A stretch of 64,000 nucleotides of DNA from Gadus chalcogrammus (GCF_026213295.1 NC_079419.1:10918300-10982299), one strand, 5' to 3'; positions 46,271 to 58,877 are shown, counted from the stretch's first letter. Notes: a model not told the origin generated them from the sequence alone. Numbers and translations: made by a program.

Positions 46271-48687
46271 TGGTCACCTAGTGTACTATCCGTCCTATTC
46301 ATAATATTATCAATATTAAATGTGATATTAAATATCATTCTTATAACATTCTACTCTGTCCCTCTCCTCTTCTCTTCTCTTCTCTCTCTTCTCTTCTCTT
46401 CTCTTCTCTTCTCTCTTCTCTTCTCTTCTCTCTCTCTCTCTCTCTTCTCTTCTCTCTCTCTTCTCTTCTCTTCTCTTCTCTCTCTCTCTCTTCCACTCTC
46501 CTCTTCTCTCTCTCTCCTCTCTTATTCTGAACAGTTGGAGCCATGGGTTATTTAAACGTTTTTGTTTTTTTTAATTCAAGGTATTTAAACTGTATTTAAC
46601 AGCCAGTATTATAGCTTTGATTTTAGTGTTTTAACTGTTGACCAAAGGAAAATTGTGAAATATATTACTGGGCGATCTACTTTTTTATAATAGTCTGTTT
46701 TAAATAGTCTATATTCAGTGTTCAGTTGTGTGTGCCATTGGACATGATTGAAGACAGTTTAGAAAGGTCACTTTGGCATTTAATAAATAAGTAATGTTGT
46801 ATTTCTTCAGTGTATTAAGGATTCATGTGTGCTGGAATTTGATGTTTGTATTTTACTACCTGAAGGTTGCATGATTTTAATTAGCCAACTTGAAGGTCCT
46901 GTAGGCTTGAGAGCTGTTGAGAGAGAGCAGAAAAGTAAACTTGTACGTTTCTTGTACGTGTGGCATTCACAATCCTGTGATTGACAGTAGGGCTGGGCGA
47001 TATATCGACATTTGAAATATTATCGATATTTTTCCGAACGAGACGTATCGTCAACATCAATATAGTTTAATTTGCGTTGAAGGTACAGCACATTTGATAC
47101 AAATAACAGCAGTTTCAAACCGCGACTAACCGCGACTGCCGCCTGCTATTTCGTAACTCTGCTTATCTCTCTCCCGCTGTGCCTCACAAACACTCTGCCC
47201 CCCCGGCCCCCCACGTCACTTTTTTAAATCCCCTACGGCGCGAAACATAGGGTCCGCCAGCAAACGCGGCGCCGAGGAGTTTGCATGTAAGCTGACGACA
47301 AATGGCTCCATTGTTTTGAAATGTTTTGGTACAAGGTGTCTGACGAATTAAGGTATCAGGTATTTTGTACAGAGTGCTTCAAATTTGTATCAACTAAAGG
47401 GTTAAGTACGTCCAACCTCTTCCATCACTTGCAGCAGCCCTGAAGTGCTAAAAAATACGTGCAGCGAATCAAAATCTTAAGACATTAATTATTTTTTATT
47501 CAGATAAAGGCAGTTCAGCAATTGTCCCAAAATGATTGCGGACTATGCTTCAGGTTGATGAGGAAGTGGAATAACCAGAGACAGTCACTTCACTGAGGGC
47601 TGAGGGATAAATAAATAACTTAAATCATACTTCTCGCACCTTTAGTCTTTAAGATGATAGACTGAAGACAATCGTTACGACGACAGAGTAGGCGGTAACT
47701 CTTACTGTAAACTTGAATGGCTCTGCGATGCTGGTCTTACTCTGTAGGTGAAGGACTCAATGTAGTAGGCCTGTACGCGCTAATAAACGATCTGCTTATT
47801 TTAACCTCAGAAGTCATTTTCTATCCCATAATAAGCAAGCAGATATAATATTGCATGATAAACATTAGACCGGTGTAGGGCTAACCCCGCTAAGATCAGA
47901 TCCAGACAGCAGGACTACAGAGAATAGACCCAGACAGTAACAGACAGTGGGCCAACAGACAGTAACAGACAGTATGTCAATTGACAGACAGTAGGTCTAC
48001 AGACAAACAGTAGGTCTACAGACGGTACCGACAGTGGGTCTACTTCACTGTAGAGCTATCATCTGTGTGACCTGTCGGTTCTGCGTCCATGAGTGTGTTC
48101 TCCCAGTGTGGTGGGTTGTGTGTGTTTCCTGTGTGGACACGGTAGTGAGGTTGCTCTTCGGCCCTTGCTTCATGTTCCTCGTTATGAAGCCAACTGGGTC
48201 ATGTCGAAAGGGACTCTTGATCAATCATCTGCGGAGCTGGAAGAACAAACAAAGGCGAAGCTCCACCAATGTTGACGAACGCCTCCATGGTGCCCTATAT
48301 CCTATAGATAAACGGACTGCCGGTTTAATTCCCAAGGAGTGTGCGTGTCCACTCGATCAGAGATGGAGATTTGAAAATGTGCACAAAAGTAAGGTTCGAT
48401 TAATCTTTCTGCGCGCAGTATCAGAACTAAGGTGTCCGAGTTCTGCCACCTGGCGGCGGCCTCTCGGGAGAGACGAGATTCAGCCAAACTTGATCCTTTC
48501 AGTTTTTCTCAGCGCTACTGATAACCCGGGAGGTTCAGGAACTGATGACATCAGAATAACAAAACATTTTATCTCTAAACACTTAAACCGAATCCAGTGA
48601 TCATCATATCCAAATCAGATGATTAGATCACAGAGCCGGGTTCGGGCTATCATCCTTTGTTTGAGACTCCTGTCAACTCAATTATCT

Positions 48688-48751
<64 letters not shown>

Positions 48752-49640
48752 GAGGCTGTGTTGTCTGACACCAAGGAGTGTTTACATAAGGCCAGAGGCA
48801 AATGGCCACCCTCTGTGTGTGTCTGTGTGTTCTCACGCCCGCGCACACAAACACAAAATTCCTCCAACTGCCTTCATACTGTATCCAGTGAGCTACAGTC
48901 TGCTAGAATATGGTTACACATACAAAGCTGCAGCCTCGTTTTAGTGAAGGTTATGAGTTAGGAGCTCAGGTAACCACGAGCTAAGGGCAAGATAAGGGTT
49001 AGTAAATCATCACTAGAGCTTAACTCACTTAATGTGCTTTAGTGAACAGAGAGCCGTCTGTACTGATAACTCGACTGTCAGCCCTTATGGGGATGAATGA
49101 TGTGACTTGGCTAAAGGTTTCGCTGGCTGCATGCTGAGTCAGTAAAGTGGGTTTAAAGCGTCGTCTGTGCACTCTAGTGCGCATGCGCGTAACGAGGCTT
49201 ATTGGACGTGCGTGACGTGATGTGTGAGACAGCTAAAGCGTTAAAGCGACTCACTTTTTTCACATAACACTTAAAGTTTCGCTGCGAGGGGAGAGGGGTG
49301 CATTAGAAGGCCGAGGACATAAAATGGGATCGAGAGCAGTTTGAGGAATAATTAATCCTAAATGGAGCAGCGCCCAACTCAACGAGATTATCAAGTTATG
49401 CAACAGAGTCGAGCTATTATGCCCCCGCGCCAACATCACGCGATACTGGACTTTCCCCCTTTCCAGCCTAGCTGGTAAAGCGATACTCCTCTCCATTAAA
49501 ATCTTCACACAACATGTTTTAAATGTATTTTGGTCATCAAAAAATATGTTTTATAAGCCTCTCTCTGGGCAGTTGTACCGGGAACAGTACAGATGATAAC
49601 CTATCATCGCGATGCTTGGGAATCGACCATATTGCCACGT
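45726..49640. other. ttpa 3' flank and intergenic sequence up to asph
   Basis: No gene is supported. Contents: (GT)n at 46,166-46,269; TCTTC/TCTC repeats at 46,361-46,515; a hAT-like fragment at 46,985-47,450; a CAGACAGTAACAGACAGT minisatellite at 47,905-48,030; (CA)n at 48,689-48,748. An open frame at 48,034-48,600 (188 codons) resembles nothing I know and is probably chance. Confidence 0.6.
46985..47450 (+). mobile_element. hAT-type transposon fragment with BED zinc-finger remnant
   Basis: The left end AGGGCTGGGCGATATATCG is typical of fish hAT elements. Later the sequence encodes TSNLFHHLQQP, the distal half of a ZBED zinc finger. No right end was found, so it is truncated. Confidence 0.55.
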
Positions 49641-49950
49641 TCCAGAGGGGCGGGGCGGGGGAGGAGGGTCGCGAGCACAATATGTCCACACGATTGAATA
49701 AGCCATATGGGCCTTCGCTCCCATTGGCCGGTCCTTTCCTTTAAGCCCGCCCCCTGACGCGGCGGACGCAGCGGATTGGTCGTGGCGGCGGTCGGTCTAG
49801 TAGTGGTGAGTGGTCCGTCAGAACTGGTTTACTCACTCCGACTCCAGCCGCCGAGCTTCTCCTGTTTCTCTCTCTTACCTGTACTCTCTCACCTGTTCTC
49901 ACTGACCTGCCCTCACTGACCTGCTCCTGCTCTCCTGCGAACCGGACAAC
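49640..49950 (+). promoter_or_regulatory. asph: asph upstream promoter region (CpG- and GC-rich)
   Basis: A GC-rich stretch with GGGGCGGGGCGGGGG (Sp1-type) near 49,648, inverted CCAAT boxes (CATTGGCCGG, GGATTGGTCG) and GCCCGCCCCCTGACG near 49,745, followed by exon 1a. No TATA box was seen. This is typical of a broad CpG promoter. Confidence 0.5.
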
Positions 49951-49993
49951 ATGGCGCCAAAAAGGAGCACGAAGGGACCCGCTAAACCCCGAG
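49951..49993 (+). CDS. asph: asph alternative first exon 1a
   Basis: ATG in AACATGG context, encoding MAPKRSTKGPAKPR(G), donor GTGGGT, phase 1 exit. It is a basic, Lys-rich cytosolic N-terminus comparable in character to the MAQRKNAKSS start of the long ASPH isoform. It sits at the end of a CpG-rich promoter. Confidence 0.7.
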
Positions 49994-50108
49994 GTGGGTG
50001 ACCGTTCTTGAAGTCTCTCTCTATAACCCGCTCTCCGCAGGCCTCTCTTCGGTCCGTTCCTCTGCTGCTTGATGGACGTGTGTTCGATGGGCCTACGCGG
50101 TCTGTTGT

Positions 50109-50141
<33 letters not shown>

Positions 50142-53034
50142 GACACACAGCGTCGCCGACCCGTCATCACTGCACGAACCGGTGAATACGGCGTTTCACT
50201 TCGTGAACAAAGCGGGGCGATCCTTCCCGGCCACCGTCGTTCTGAGGATTTTGCGTTTCTCCCGAAGACTTTTCCCGTCGTTATCCGCGCCTTATTATCT
50301 AACGATTGTTTAGGACATAGTCTGTTACAGTATAACATAATGGGATTTGTGCGGTTGTGTGTCCTCCAGGCTGAGTGTGTGTACGGTTCGCTGGTTATTA
50401 CCAGTCCTCCAGGGTTGCCCCTGGCGACTCCGAAAAGCGTGAGCGCGGCCGATACGCGCCTCGGAGCTCACTGAGACGCTCGAGATTACATCTCCATGCC
50501 CGACGGTCACGGCGGGATTTAAACCCCCCTTTGGGCGACTGTGCATGCATATCATTATATACATGCATATCATTATATACATGCCTATATTATATATATC
50601 ATGATATATAGAACCCATTCAGCAAGCGGCGCGCGCCCCTATTCTAGTGTTCACGTGTCACTAAGAGGGGGGCTGGGGTACACGTGGCCATGGGGGGGGG
50701 GGCGCGCGCGCGCCAGTGTGTGAGAGCTCTGGAACGCGTCGTCATTCAATGCAAGCAACACAGGACCGACCTCCCGTGGTGACACCGACCCGTCCGTTCC
50801 CCCCCCGTCACGACCCGAGTCCTACCCTACTCTAATGAACTTATGGCTAGTGAACTTTTTGTTCCGCAGACTAGTGAATTTATTGTAATTTAGACTCCAG
50901 TGAACTTTTTGTTCTGCAGACTCTAGTGAACTTTTTATTCTGCAGACTCTAGTGAACCTTTTGTTCTGCAGACTCTAGTGAACTTTTTTGTCTAGTGAAA
51001 TTTTGTTCTGCAGACTCTAGTGAACGTTTTGTTCTGAAGACTATAGTCAGCTGACTGGGGGGGGGGGGGGGGGGCGACGCGTGTCCGAACAGGAACCGCT
51101 CCTACAGACCAGTAGGACTAGCGGGACCAGTATGAGTCGCGGGTACTGTCGGACTAGTCTGAGTAGCGAGACCGTGTCGAGTCCAGGCGGGTAGCTGGGT
51201 TCTCCTTGGGAACATAATGTTCAGTTGAGCTGGACCCCGCCCCCTCCAGCCCCAGAGGAATACGGCGCTGTACATGACCGCAGACCACTGAACTCATGTT
51301 CATAATGCCCAATCATCATTATTATTATCATTATTGTAAAAGTGCGTTCTGGCGTTAGTTTTACTTTTTGAAAAACGCGCACATTGAGCGCCAACGAAGA
51401 GCAATAGTGTGAACTTTGGGGTCTGAGTTGGATTACTGCGTTAGGTTACTGTTAGTTTACTGAGTTAGTTTACTGTTTAGTTTACTCTTTTATTAGGCGA
51501 TGGTCTCCGTGATAAAATACGGCGATGGGAAAATCAATCAAATTGACTAGAAGTGATCACATGTCGCGCTCACTCGGAGTTGTGTTGCGAGGAGTGTGTA
51601 TTCATTCTTCCTAGCCCATAATTTTCATGATGACGGCCTGATTATAATGAATAAAAGTACTGAACATGGACTCGACGAATAGTTACTACACAGAGGGATT
51701 AACCATACGGTAGACACCTGGTTATCAGAGATGTTATCAGAGCGGTGATCGATAGGTATTGGATGATTGATTATTTGAGAAGCCTGTGATCATTGTCCGT
51801 CTCTAAGATGACCTCCGACCCCCCCCCCCCTCACCAGTTGTGCCTCCACTACCAGGGCAACCTAAACAACACAGCTCCACATTAACATAATGATCTCAAG
51901 TATTGACGATCAGTTCGGCTCTCGGAAGGCTGGTTAGGTTGTTCTGCTCGTTGTTTGAAATCAGCTCCAGGTATCTGGAGGTGGTTATGCGTGCGGATAA
52001 GGAACCTGATTCTCTTCCTGAGGAACAGGTCCACACAGGAGCCGTGATGCCGGTTCCCCTACATCACTTTCTCTACTAGTCAATAATAATCACAAAATCG
52101 CTCGCTGATAGTTTTACCTCTTCCTCTCTCCAGGCCTCCTCTTCCTCCTTCCTGTTCAGGGTTTAATGGTGAACTCTGACCTCTCCAGGGTAACAGCCGT
52201 GTGTGTGTGTGTGTGTGTTGATATTTATTGCTCCACTGCATGAGGTTGTGTGTGTGATGCTAACATTGATCAAAACAGAAGAAATTTATGCCTGTTTGGT
52301 TAAGTTTCTGGGTAAGCCAGGTCCTATGTTTGCTAAATTTCTGGGTAAGCTAGGTCCTATTTGTTTCCTGGTCAGTGCAGCCGGTGGGGACTCCACTGTC
52401 CACGCGTCGCAATTTGAACAATGTAGAGAATGTTGGGTCCTTTGAGCCCCTCCATGGGAGGGGTATCGGGGGTGGAGGTCCTACCCCCTAATCTACTGCA
52501 TCTGTGGTTCGGGACAGTTTAGTTTACAGACGCACAATTGAACATGCAGCATCTGTCCCAGACACTTCCGATATAGCTTTCTAAACGTTCTGTTACAATT
52601 CAAGCTGTTCTAATAGAGCTAGGGTAACATTACTTTATCTCTGTGTTGCTGTACAAGTGGTTGTAATGAAGTTACCGTAACATTAGCATGTCTCTTTGCT
52701 GCTGTACCAGTGTTTGTAATGGAGCTAGGCTAACATTAACATATGTTACTGCACTAGCTTTTCTCATGGAGGGCATTCTTCTGATGCTAATGCTAGGCGG
52801 TTCATTTGCATAAGCTCCAGAGGCTAGCATGTAGCTTGTGTAGGGTTAGCCTTGGTGGCAACAGAACAATGCATAGGTTTGATGTGAGCACTGAAAGCTA
52901 AAAGGTCTGTGGTTGGGGTGTATGGGGTGTGTCAGTCCTTATATAAGACTCTGAGCGTCTCTGTTTTGAGTACAAACTGTTCAGCACAATCCCTGACTGC
53001 GTGGCAGACTGAGTGTGTCGGTTCCCCTGCAGCC
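49994..53034. other. asph intron 1a, nothing coding recognised
   Basis: Contents: (CA)n at 50,111-50,134; a ~25-bp repeat TCTAGTGAACTTTTTGTTCTGCAGAC-like (written here in parts: TCTAGTGAAC, TTTTTGTTCTGCAGAC) at 50,850-51,040; a G-run at 51,056-51,074; GTTTACTG repeats at 51,440-51,490; and GTAAGCTAGGTCCTAT repeats at 52,305-52,365. Confidence 0.7.
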
Positions 53035-53059
53035 ATGGCTCACACAGCTCTATCAGACG
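53035..53059 (+). CDS. asph: asph alternative first exon 1b
   Basis: GCAGCCATGG (good Kozak context) opens MAHTALSD, followed by donor GTACGT in phase 1. It is short, but start context, donor and phase all fit the shared transmembrane exon. It could serve the cardiac/junctin-type promoter; that is inference. Confidence 0.45.
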
Positions 53060-53597
53060 GTACGTGTGATGAGACAGCTCTGTCTAACAGTAGGGGCTTG
53101 TTGGGGGTGTTGAAGCTAACTGTGTGGCGTTGTCGTGGTCATTGGCTCCATGTGCTGGGGTGTCTGTCCGGACCCCCTGGGATGCAAACCCTCTCTACTC
53201 GGGGTTCTCGTCCTCAGTATCATACTGGTTGTGTTTAGAATGGTTATTCATGGGGATTAGCGTTCCGAAACTGGTCTTGGATATACTTTCTTTAATGTTT
53301 GACAAACTGCATACGTTTGTGAACCATTCATATGCATGGCTCCTAGCATTCCAATATGGTGTTATAATGACTCTAAACCTGTTCTTCTCGTTCGCTGACA
53401 AACCAGTATTGCTGTGTCATTGAATGGTCTTGGGTGACGGCCTCATCCTTGGCTGTCTTTAACTAGCTAGGATACCGTTTAGCATGGTGCGCACTGCGCT
53501 AGCTGCAGCTTAAGCCTGTGGAGAACCATGTGGTGGCATCAGGGTCTAGGCTGTGGTGTTCGACTCCCAACCTAAAGCTACCGGGTTCAATCCCCAG

Positions 53598-54206
53598 TAG
53601 GGCTGCCTGCAACTAACGATTATTTTAATAACCGATTAATCTGTCGATTTATTTTTTCGATTAATCGATGTATCGGATAAAAAAAAAAAGGGATGTCCAT
53701 GGTTAACCGGTCAAACCTATTCCATTTTCGAGACTCCTGGATCTAAAAGCTGGATTTAAAAACTGCAATACTATTTTTAACTGACGGGACTTTCTACACC
53801 GTCCGGTTGTGTGATTACTACTGCTTCTTTGAATTACTGTTGATGCACGCGGTGCCGACTCCGAGCCCGTCTGCAGAACGTCTGCAGCAGCTGACAGAGT
53901 TTTCGGTTGGACTAGACTGATACTGAGTTGAAGGAGTTTTTTTAACCCAAAGACAGTGAAGGTACAACACTTTTATGTAGGCCTACAGTCCAGTTTTAAG
54001 ATAGGACCAAAATACAAGCTGTGGTCGCTCACACTAAAGCTCGCTGTGGGCGTGCATGAACCATGAACCAACCTGTCGGTGGCTGGCTGTAAACAGTGCT
54101 GCGCCTATGAGTAACTTATTAATTGCGCGACACAACGAATCAACGACCAAATTCGTTGCCAACGCATTTAGTAATCGATTTTTAGCGATTCGTTGTTGCA
54201 GCCCTA
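53598..54206. mobile_element. hAT-type miniature element with 8-bp target duplication
   Basis: Left end TAGGGCTGCCTGCAACTAAC, right end GTTGTTGCAGCCCTA. The 8-bp duplication ATCCCCAG flanks both sides (53,590-53,597 and 54,207-54,214). The interior has AT-rich TTAATCGAT motifs and no transposase. It is inserted in the asph intron. Confidence 0.92.
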
Positions 54207-54214
54207 ATCCCCAG

Positions 54215-54350
54215 TGTCCACAGCCTACCTGTAGGCCTCCTAGAGCCAGATGACCCCTGACCCCTACCTGTAGGCCTCCTAGAGCCAGGTGACCCCTGAC
54301 CCCTACCTGTAGGCCTCCTAGAGCCAGGTGATCCCTGACTCCTACCAGGA
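54215..54350. repeat. 45-bp tandem repeat TACCTGTAGGCCTCCTAGAG
   Basis: Three units of TACCTGTAGGCCTCCTAGAG followed by CCAGGTGACCCCTGACCCC, directly after the hAT element. Confidence 0.9.
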
Positions 54351-54950
54351 ACGGGGGATTGGTAATGGAGCCCTTTCACCTCCACCCCCAGGATCTCAGT
54401 CCCTCCCTCCCTCCTTTCTGAGGAGCCCTGGCAAGAGAATAGACCATAGAAATAGCAGCCATAGCGGAGGACATTGATGCCCCGATGCAGTTATTCCTCT
54501 AGGGCGTGTGTCAACACTGCTCTGAGGGCATCTGTTCCACTGAATCAGAGTGGAAGGAATGGGCAGTCAGGGAAATCCTCTTTAAATGTAACCCACCTCC
54601 ACCACCTCTTCTCACCTCCACCTATAATGGTTCTGCTGTCTGTCAGACCCAGCTGTCCTATAGTGCTATAAAAAGCTCTCATTGGACACTAGAGCCTCCC
54701 TCGTAGAGGAGACAAAGACCAAAGGGGGAGGGAGGGAAAGAAGGGGAGATTGGCCAATAGCAAAGTGAAGAGGTAATTTATGGTTCTCCTGACCTATCAG
54801 GGCAGCAGAGGGATGGAGAGAGTAGGGGAGGGAGGGCCGTGCTGCTGGCCGTGTCAGAGAGGGGGAGATGTGGTGCTGGCCAGTCTGTCGGTAGGGAGAG
54901 CAGTGATGGTTGACCCAGTAACGCTGGCTGACTGTGCGACCCCCGTCTCC

Positions 54951-54987
54951 ATGGCGGCACCGGCGCCCGCGGTGATGGTGACCCAAG
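54951..54987 (+). CDS. asph: asph alternative first exon 1c
   Basis: CTCCATGG opens MAAPAPAVMVTQ, donor GTGAGG, phase 1. An in-frame upstream ATG at 54,906 would give MVDPVTLADCATPVS before it, so the start is ambiguous. The strong donor and compatible phase support a third first exon. Confidence 0.55.
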
Positions 54988-56357
54988 GTGAGGACCGGGG
55001 GGGTTTATAGGCCAGGGGACATGTCGTAGTGAGAATCCACTCCCTTGGTCAACATCTAGAGGGGTGTTTCTGCTCTGCAAGTTGAAGACCAACAAGACCA
55101 ATGATTCTATTCCTTCAGAATAGAATCATCTGAGGCAGAGCTTGGACGGAGGTTAGAGTGTGGCCATTGGCTAGCTAGCGGCTACTTTATGTCCTCTATT
55201 TCTGTTGGAGCTTGAAGACATGCTCAGCGAGCCACAAGCTAATGTAGCCTAACCGACTAGCGTACGAGTGATCTGGGAAGTGGAGGTGGGTAAGGTTGTA
55301 AATGTTTTATGGTGTTCATGTGGCAATAGGCTAATCGTGGCTAATTGGGGCTAGCTATCAGTGGATTGTTTTAGTATTGCTGTAAAGTGTGTGTGTGTGC
55401 GTGTCCCTTTGACCTAGCTCTGAAATTGAGCTCTCGCTCTGCACCTGTTTATTCACATTGTGCTGTTCCTACCCACAAGGCACTGCAGGTTGTCAACAGA
55501 ACCAGAATAGCAGCACCCTTCTGTCTGTTTTACCAGTGTGTAACAGGGTTATGTGTGTATGTAATCGGTTGTGCATTGCCGTCTTTACGTTCCACCCAGA
55601 GCATTCAGTCCATGGAAATATTTTCAAGTAACTAAAGTACCGTCGGTCCGTTGTCAGCATTGCCATGGCGATCTGAAGACCTGTGGAGATCAGGACACTG
55701 ATTACCCTTAAATCGTATGATTAAAAAATGTTCAGGGCCTAAAGCCCCATCCCCAAAGTTCCTGTCCTTTTGAAGTGCTCTTTGGGGGTTAATGATAGGC
55801 CATGGAAACGCTCGCCTCCAAGCTGCTGGTTCCTTGGGAAAGTCCTAATGGCTCTACTTTTGCCCTCGGTATCTATAGATATATTTCAATATACCACCCA
55901 CTTTGTCAATACAAGACATGAAGTCTATGAAGATAAAAGTGTAGCTCAGTGTTCTGGTTGATCATATGTGTTATGCATGCTTTGTGCCTTTTACATGTTA
56001 CGAGTGATATATAGGCTACGTTTGCTATATATACTACGTGTGCTATAAATGATATATAGGCTGAGTGTGTGTTAATTCTATATGTGCTATATGGTACGTG
56101 TGCTATAAATGCTTCTATATGAATACAACTTTAACCACACCGTTATCCTGTCACGGAATGTTCCAGCAACTTATTTTCATTCTAACCATGATTTGCAGGT
56201 TGTGGTTACTGTGGTTAGACTGGCCTCTAACCATCGGCCTCTGGTTTCAATTTACACTATTTACCATACTGCCCTGTCTGGTTTCTATTTACACTTTACT
56301 ATACTATCTAGATGATGCTAGTCACATGATCACTGACCAATGTCTGTGTCTCCTCAG
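54988..56357. other. asph intron, nothing recognised
   Basis: Unique-looking sequence. A short TATAGGCT / GTGCTATAAATG repeat lies near 56,005-56,110. No exon is supported. Confidence 0.6.
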
Positions 56358-56519
56358 AGGCAGGAAAATCTTCGTTGGCCAACAAGAACGGGAAGAAGGC
56401 GGATTCAGGATGCCTCGGAGGCGGACTCTTCTCCTGGTTCATGGTCATCGCCCTGCTGGGAGTCTGGACCTCAGTGGCCGTGGTCTACTTTGACCTGGTG
56501 GACTACAAGGGTGTGATGG
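56358..56519 (+). CDS. asph: asph transmembrane exon
   Basis: A 162-bp exon, phase 1 to 1, acceptor TCCTCAG, donor GTCAGT. It encodes EAGKSSLANKNGKKAD, then GGGLFSWFMVIALLGVWTSV, AVVYFDLVDYKGVM. The FMVIALLGVWTSVAVV membrane segment is almost unchanged from mammals to fish and fixes the gene as asph. Basic residues on the N-terminal side agree with type II topology (N-terminus cytosolic, C-terminus lumenal). Confidence 0.97.
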
Positions 56520-57158
56520 GTCAGTACACACACAGACAGATTGACTGTCGTTGACGTGGCTCCTGTCATTGACCTTTGAATTGATAAAGATTAGAGCCTG
56601 TAGGCGCGATCAATTATCAAAAGTGAAGCCTGACCTTGCTGGCCGCTTTATTCTGAAATAAAATGTCCCGTACATTGGTTCACTGTAGTACAGGGGTCTG
56701 CGTCACTGCCGCATCCTATCCCAGCCATGTCTACCTGCATCAATGGAAGATTATGAGGTTACAATGCAGCCAAGTTGTACCAACGTTACTAGAGTTAGAT
56801 AGATTAGAGCTCTAATTCTATCTAGTGGTAGATAGACATCAGCTCTAATTCTACCTAGAGTTAGATAGACATCAGCTCTAATTCTACGTGGAGGTAGATA
56901 TGAGTCGGGGTTAGCGATAGACAGCTCGATAGTGTGTTAGCTCTCCATGTAGCTACTTGGCTGATGACTACAAAACAAACCGTATCCCGACTAACCCCTA
57001 GTGTCCCTCTGGCTTTATGCATGCTGGTCTTGGCCACTGAACAGATTGGGTCTCTACTCAGTGGGATGCTAGCCTGGACAGCCTGCATGTCTTATTGGTG
57101 TACTCCAGTGTTCTCATCTGTCTCTCTCTCTCTCTCTCTCTCTCTGACTTGCATGCAG

Positions 57159-57203
57159 ACAAAGCCAAAGACATTCAAATTAACCTATCCGAGAGTTTGC
57201 AAG
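57159..57203 (+). CDS. asph: asph cassette exon DKAKDIQINLSESLQ
   Basis: A 45-bp exon, phase 1 to 1, acceptor GCATGCAG after a CT-tract, donor GTAAAG. It encodes (D)KAKDIQINLSESLQ, the homologue of the alternatively used AKAKDFRYNLSEVLQ segment of mammalian ASPH/junctin. Confidence 0.9.
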
Positions 57204-57453
57204 GTAAAGTACTACTGCAAATACTTCCACTAATTCTACTTCTACAACCACTACTTCAGTTACTCCTACTATTAGCACTTGTACTACTACAACTGTTACT
57301 TCTAAAACTAGCACTAATACTAATCTTACTATGACTACCATTTGTGAGAGTTCTATCTTCTGTAAGCGTCTGCCTCACCTCTAAACCGGTTTGAGCAGAC
57401 TGTCTATGTGTCTGTCTCTGTCTCTCTAACCCATGCTGTGTTGGGGGCTGCAG

Positions 57454-57522
57454 GTAAACTGTCGGCCTACGACGCGGACGGAGACGGTGATTTCGACGTG
57501 GAGGACGCCAAAGTGTTGCTCG
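57454..57522 (+). CDS. asph: asph EF-hand-like exon with GC donor
   Basis: Acceptor GGCTGCAG, phase 1, encoding (G)KLSAYDADGDGDFDVEDAK and VLL. DADGDGDFDVEDA is the calcium-binding loop of ASPH/junctate. The phase-1 exit expected before (G)LKES falls on CTCG|GCAAGT, a GC rather than GT donor with an otherwise strong consensus. Reading through instead gives GK and a stop at 57,528-57,530. Confidence 0.93.
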
Positions 57523-57674
57523 GCAAGTAGATCCTCATTTAAACTCCATCTGATCAAGGCTCTCAAGGTGCATAATGTATAAACCCTTTGAGACGGACTT
57601 CAACTGGGAGTGAAAGATTTGTTGAGACTGCTGAGTTAACCACCACTAGTGTGTGTGTGTGGGTGTGCGTGTAC

Positions 57675-58126
57675 TAGAGCCCGACCGATATATCGGCAGG
57701 CCGATATTATCGGCCGATATTAGGCATTTTTCAAACTATTCGGTATCGGCATTTATAATGGCCGATAAATGAATATTAAAAATAAATAAATAAATTGGTC
57801 CACCAGAGGGCGCTCTAACGCCCAAACCCGCTGATTCAGCCAGAGTTAGGCAGAGTGAATGACGGAGATCGACGGAGATCATCGGTGTTGTTCATGTGTG
57901 CAAGTGTGTTCATGGTAAGTTGGCAACTGACACGAGACATACATTGCTTGAATAACAATTAAAAGAACATCCTCATCAATTCTCTAAAGTCGATAAGCAT
58001 GACTTAATTCATGACTACCATGTCCAGTTTTGCTGTTACGTGCTGAGAGTGAAGGATTTAAAGGATAACTACAAATAACCAATGTTAGGGAAATGTGGTT
58101 GTTTTGTTGCGCGTTTCTGGATTCTT

Positions 58127-58186
<60 letters not shown>

Positions 58187-58277
58187 TACAACACTTTTAT
58201 GTAGTGCATATACATACATATACACAAAATATTCGTATCGGTATCGGCCTTAAAAATTCTATATCGGTCGGGCTCTA
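57675..58277. mobile_element. hAT-type miniature element with 8-bp target duplication
   Basis: The ends TAGAGCCCGACCGATATAT and ATATCGGTCGGGCTCTA are exact inverted repeats. GCGTGTAC is duplicated at 57,667-57,674 and 58,278-58,285. The interior has ATCGGCCGATA motifs and a (TA)n run at 58,130-58,184; no transposase. It lies 66 bp before the duplicated segment. Confidence 0.95.
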
Positions 58278-58800
58278 GCGTGTACACACCTGGCTGTCTG
58301 TTGGGTTTCCTCTGCATGAGGCTGTGGACTGAAACCAGATTAACCATTTCACCTCCTCATCACCTCACCATTCCTGCTTTAAGAGCTTCAGAGCAGAGGT
58401 TTCAACATGCACACCTCCTGAGCCCGACTTAAAGCAGGAGTCTAGTGTGCCCTTATCCCTGACCACATTATTGTCCTAGCGAACCTCGAGCTCAGTACAC
58501 TTTGGAACAAGGAGCAAGTTGCAGGATCAGGACCAACTGGGAGCGCTGGGACCACTGGCCTCTGTTAGCTAGCTGGCTACTGCACTGGCCTCTGTTAGCT
58601 GGCTGCTGCTACGTGCTACGTGCTGCCATAGTGGCTACAGGCCATAGTTCCACTCCTTCGTCATCCCTCCCTCTCTGTTTCCACTGCTCCCATTCCTCCT
58701 TCCATTGTGACGGCCCCTTCCTTATTTACATCTTCTTCGTCTCCCCTCCATCTTTTCCTCCTTTCCCCTTTTTCAATCCCTCCCTCTGTTACCCTCCGTG

Positions 58801-58877
<77 letters not shown>

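Noticed and set aside
48034..48600. 188-codon open frame as a gene
   Set aside because: No recognisable motif, no splice or promoter context, and the residue composition looks random.
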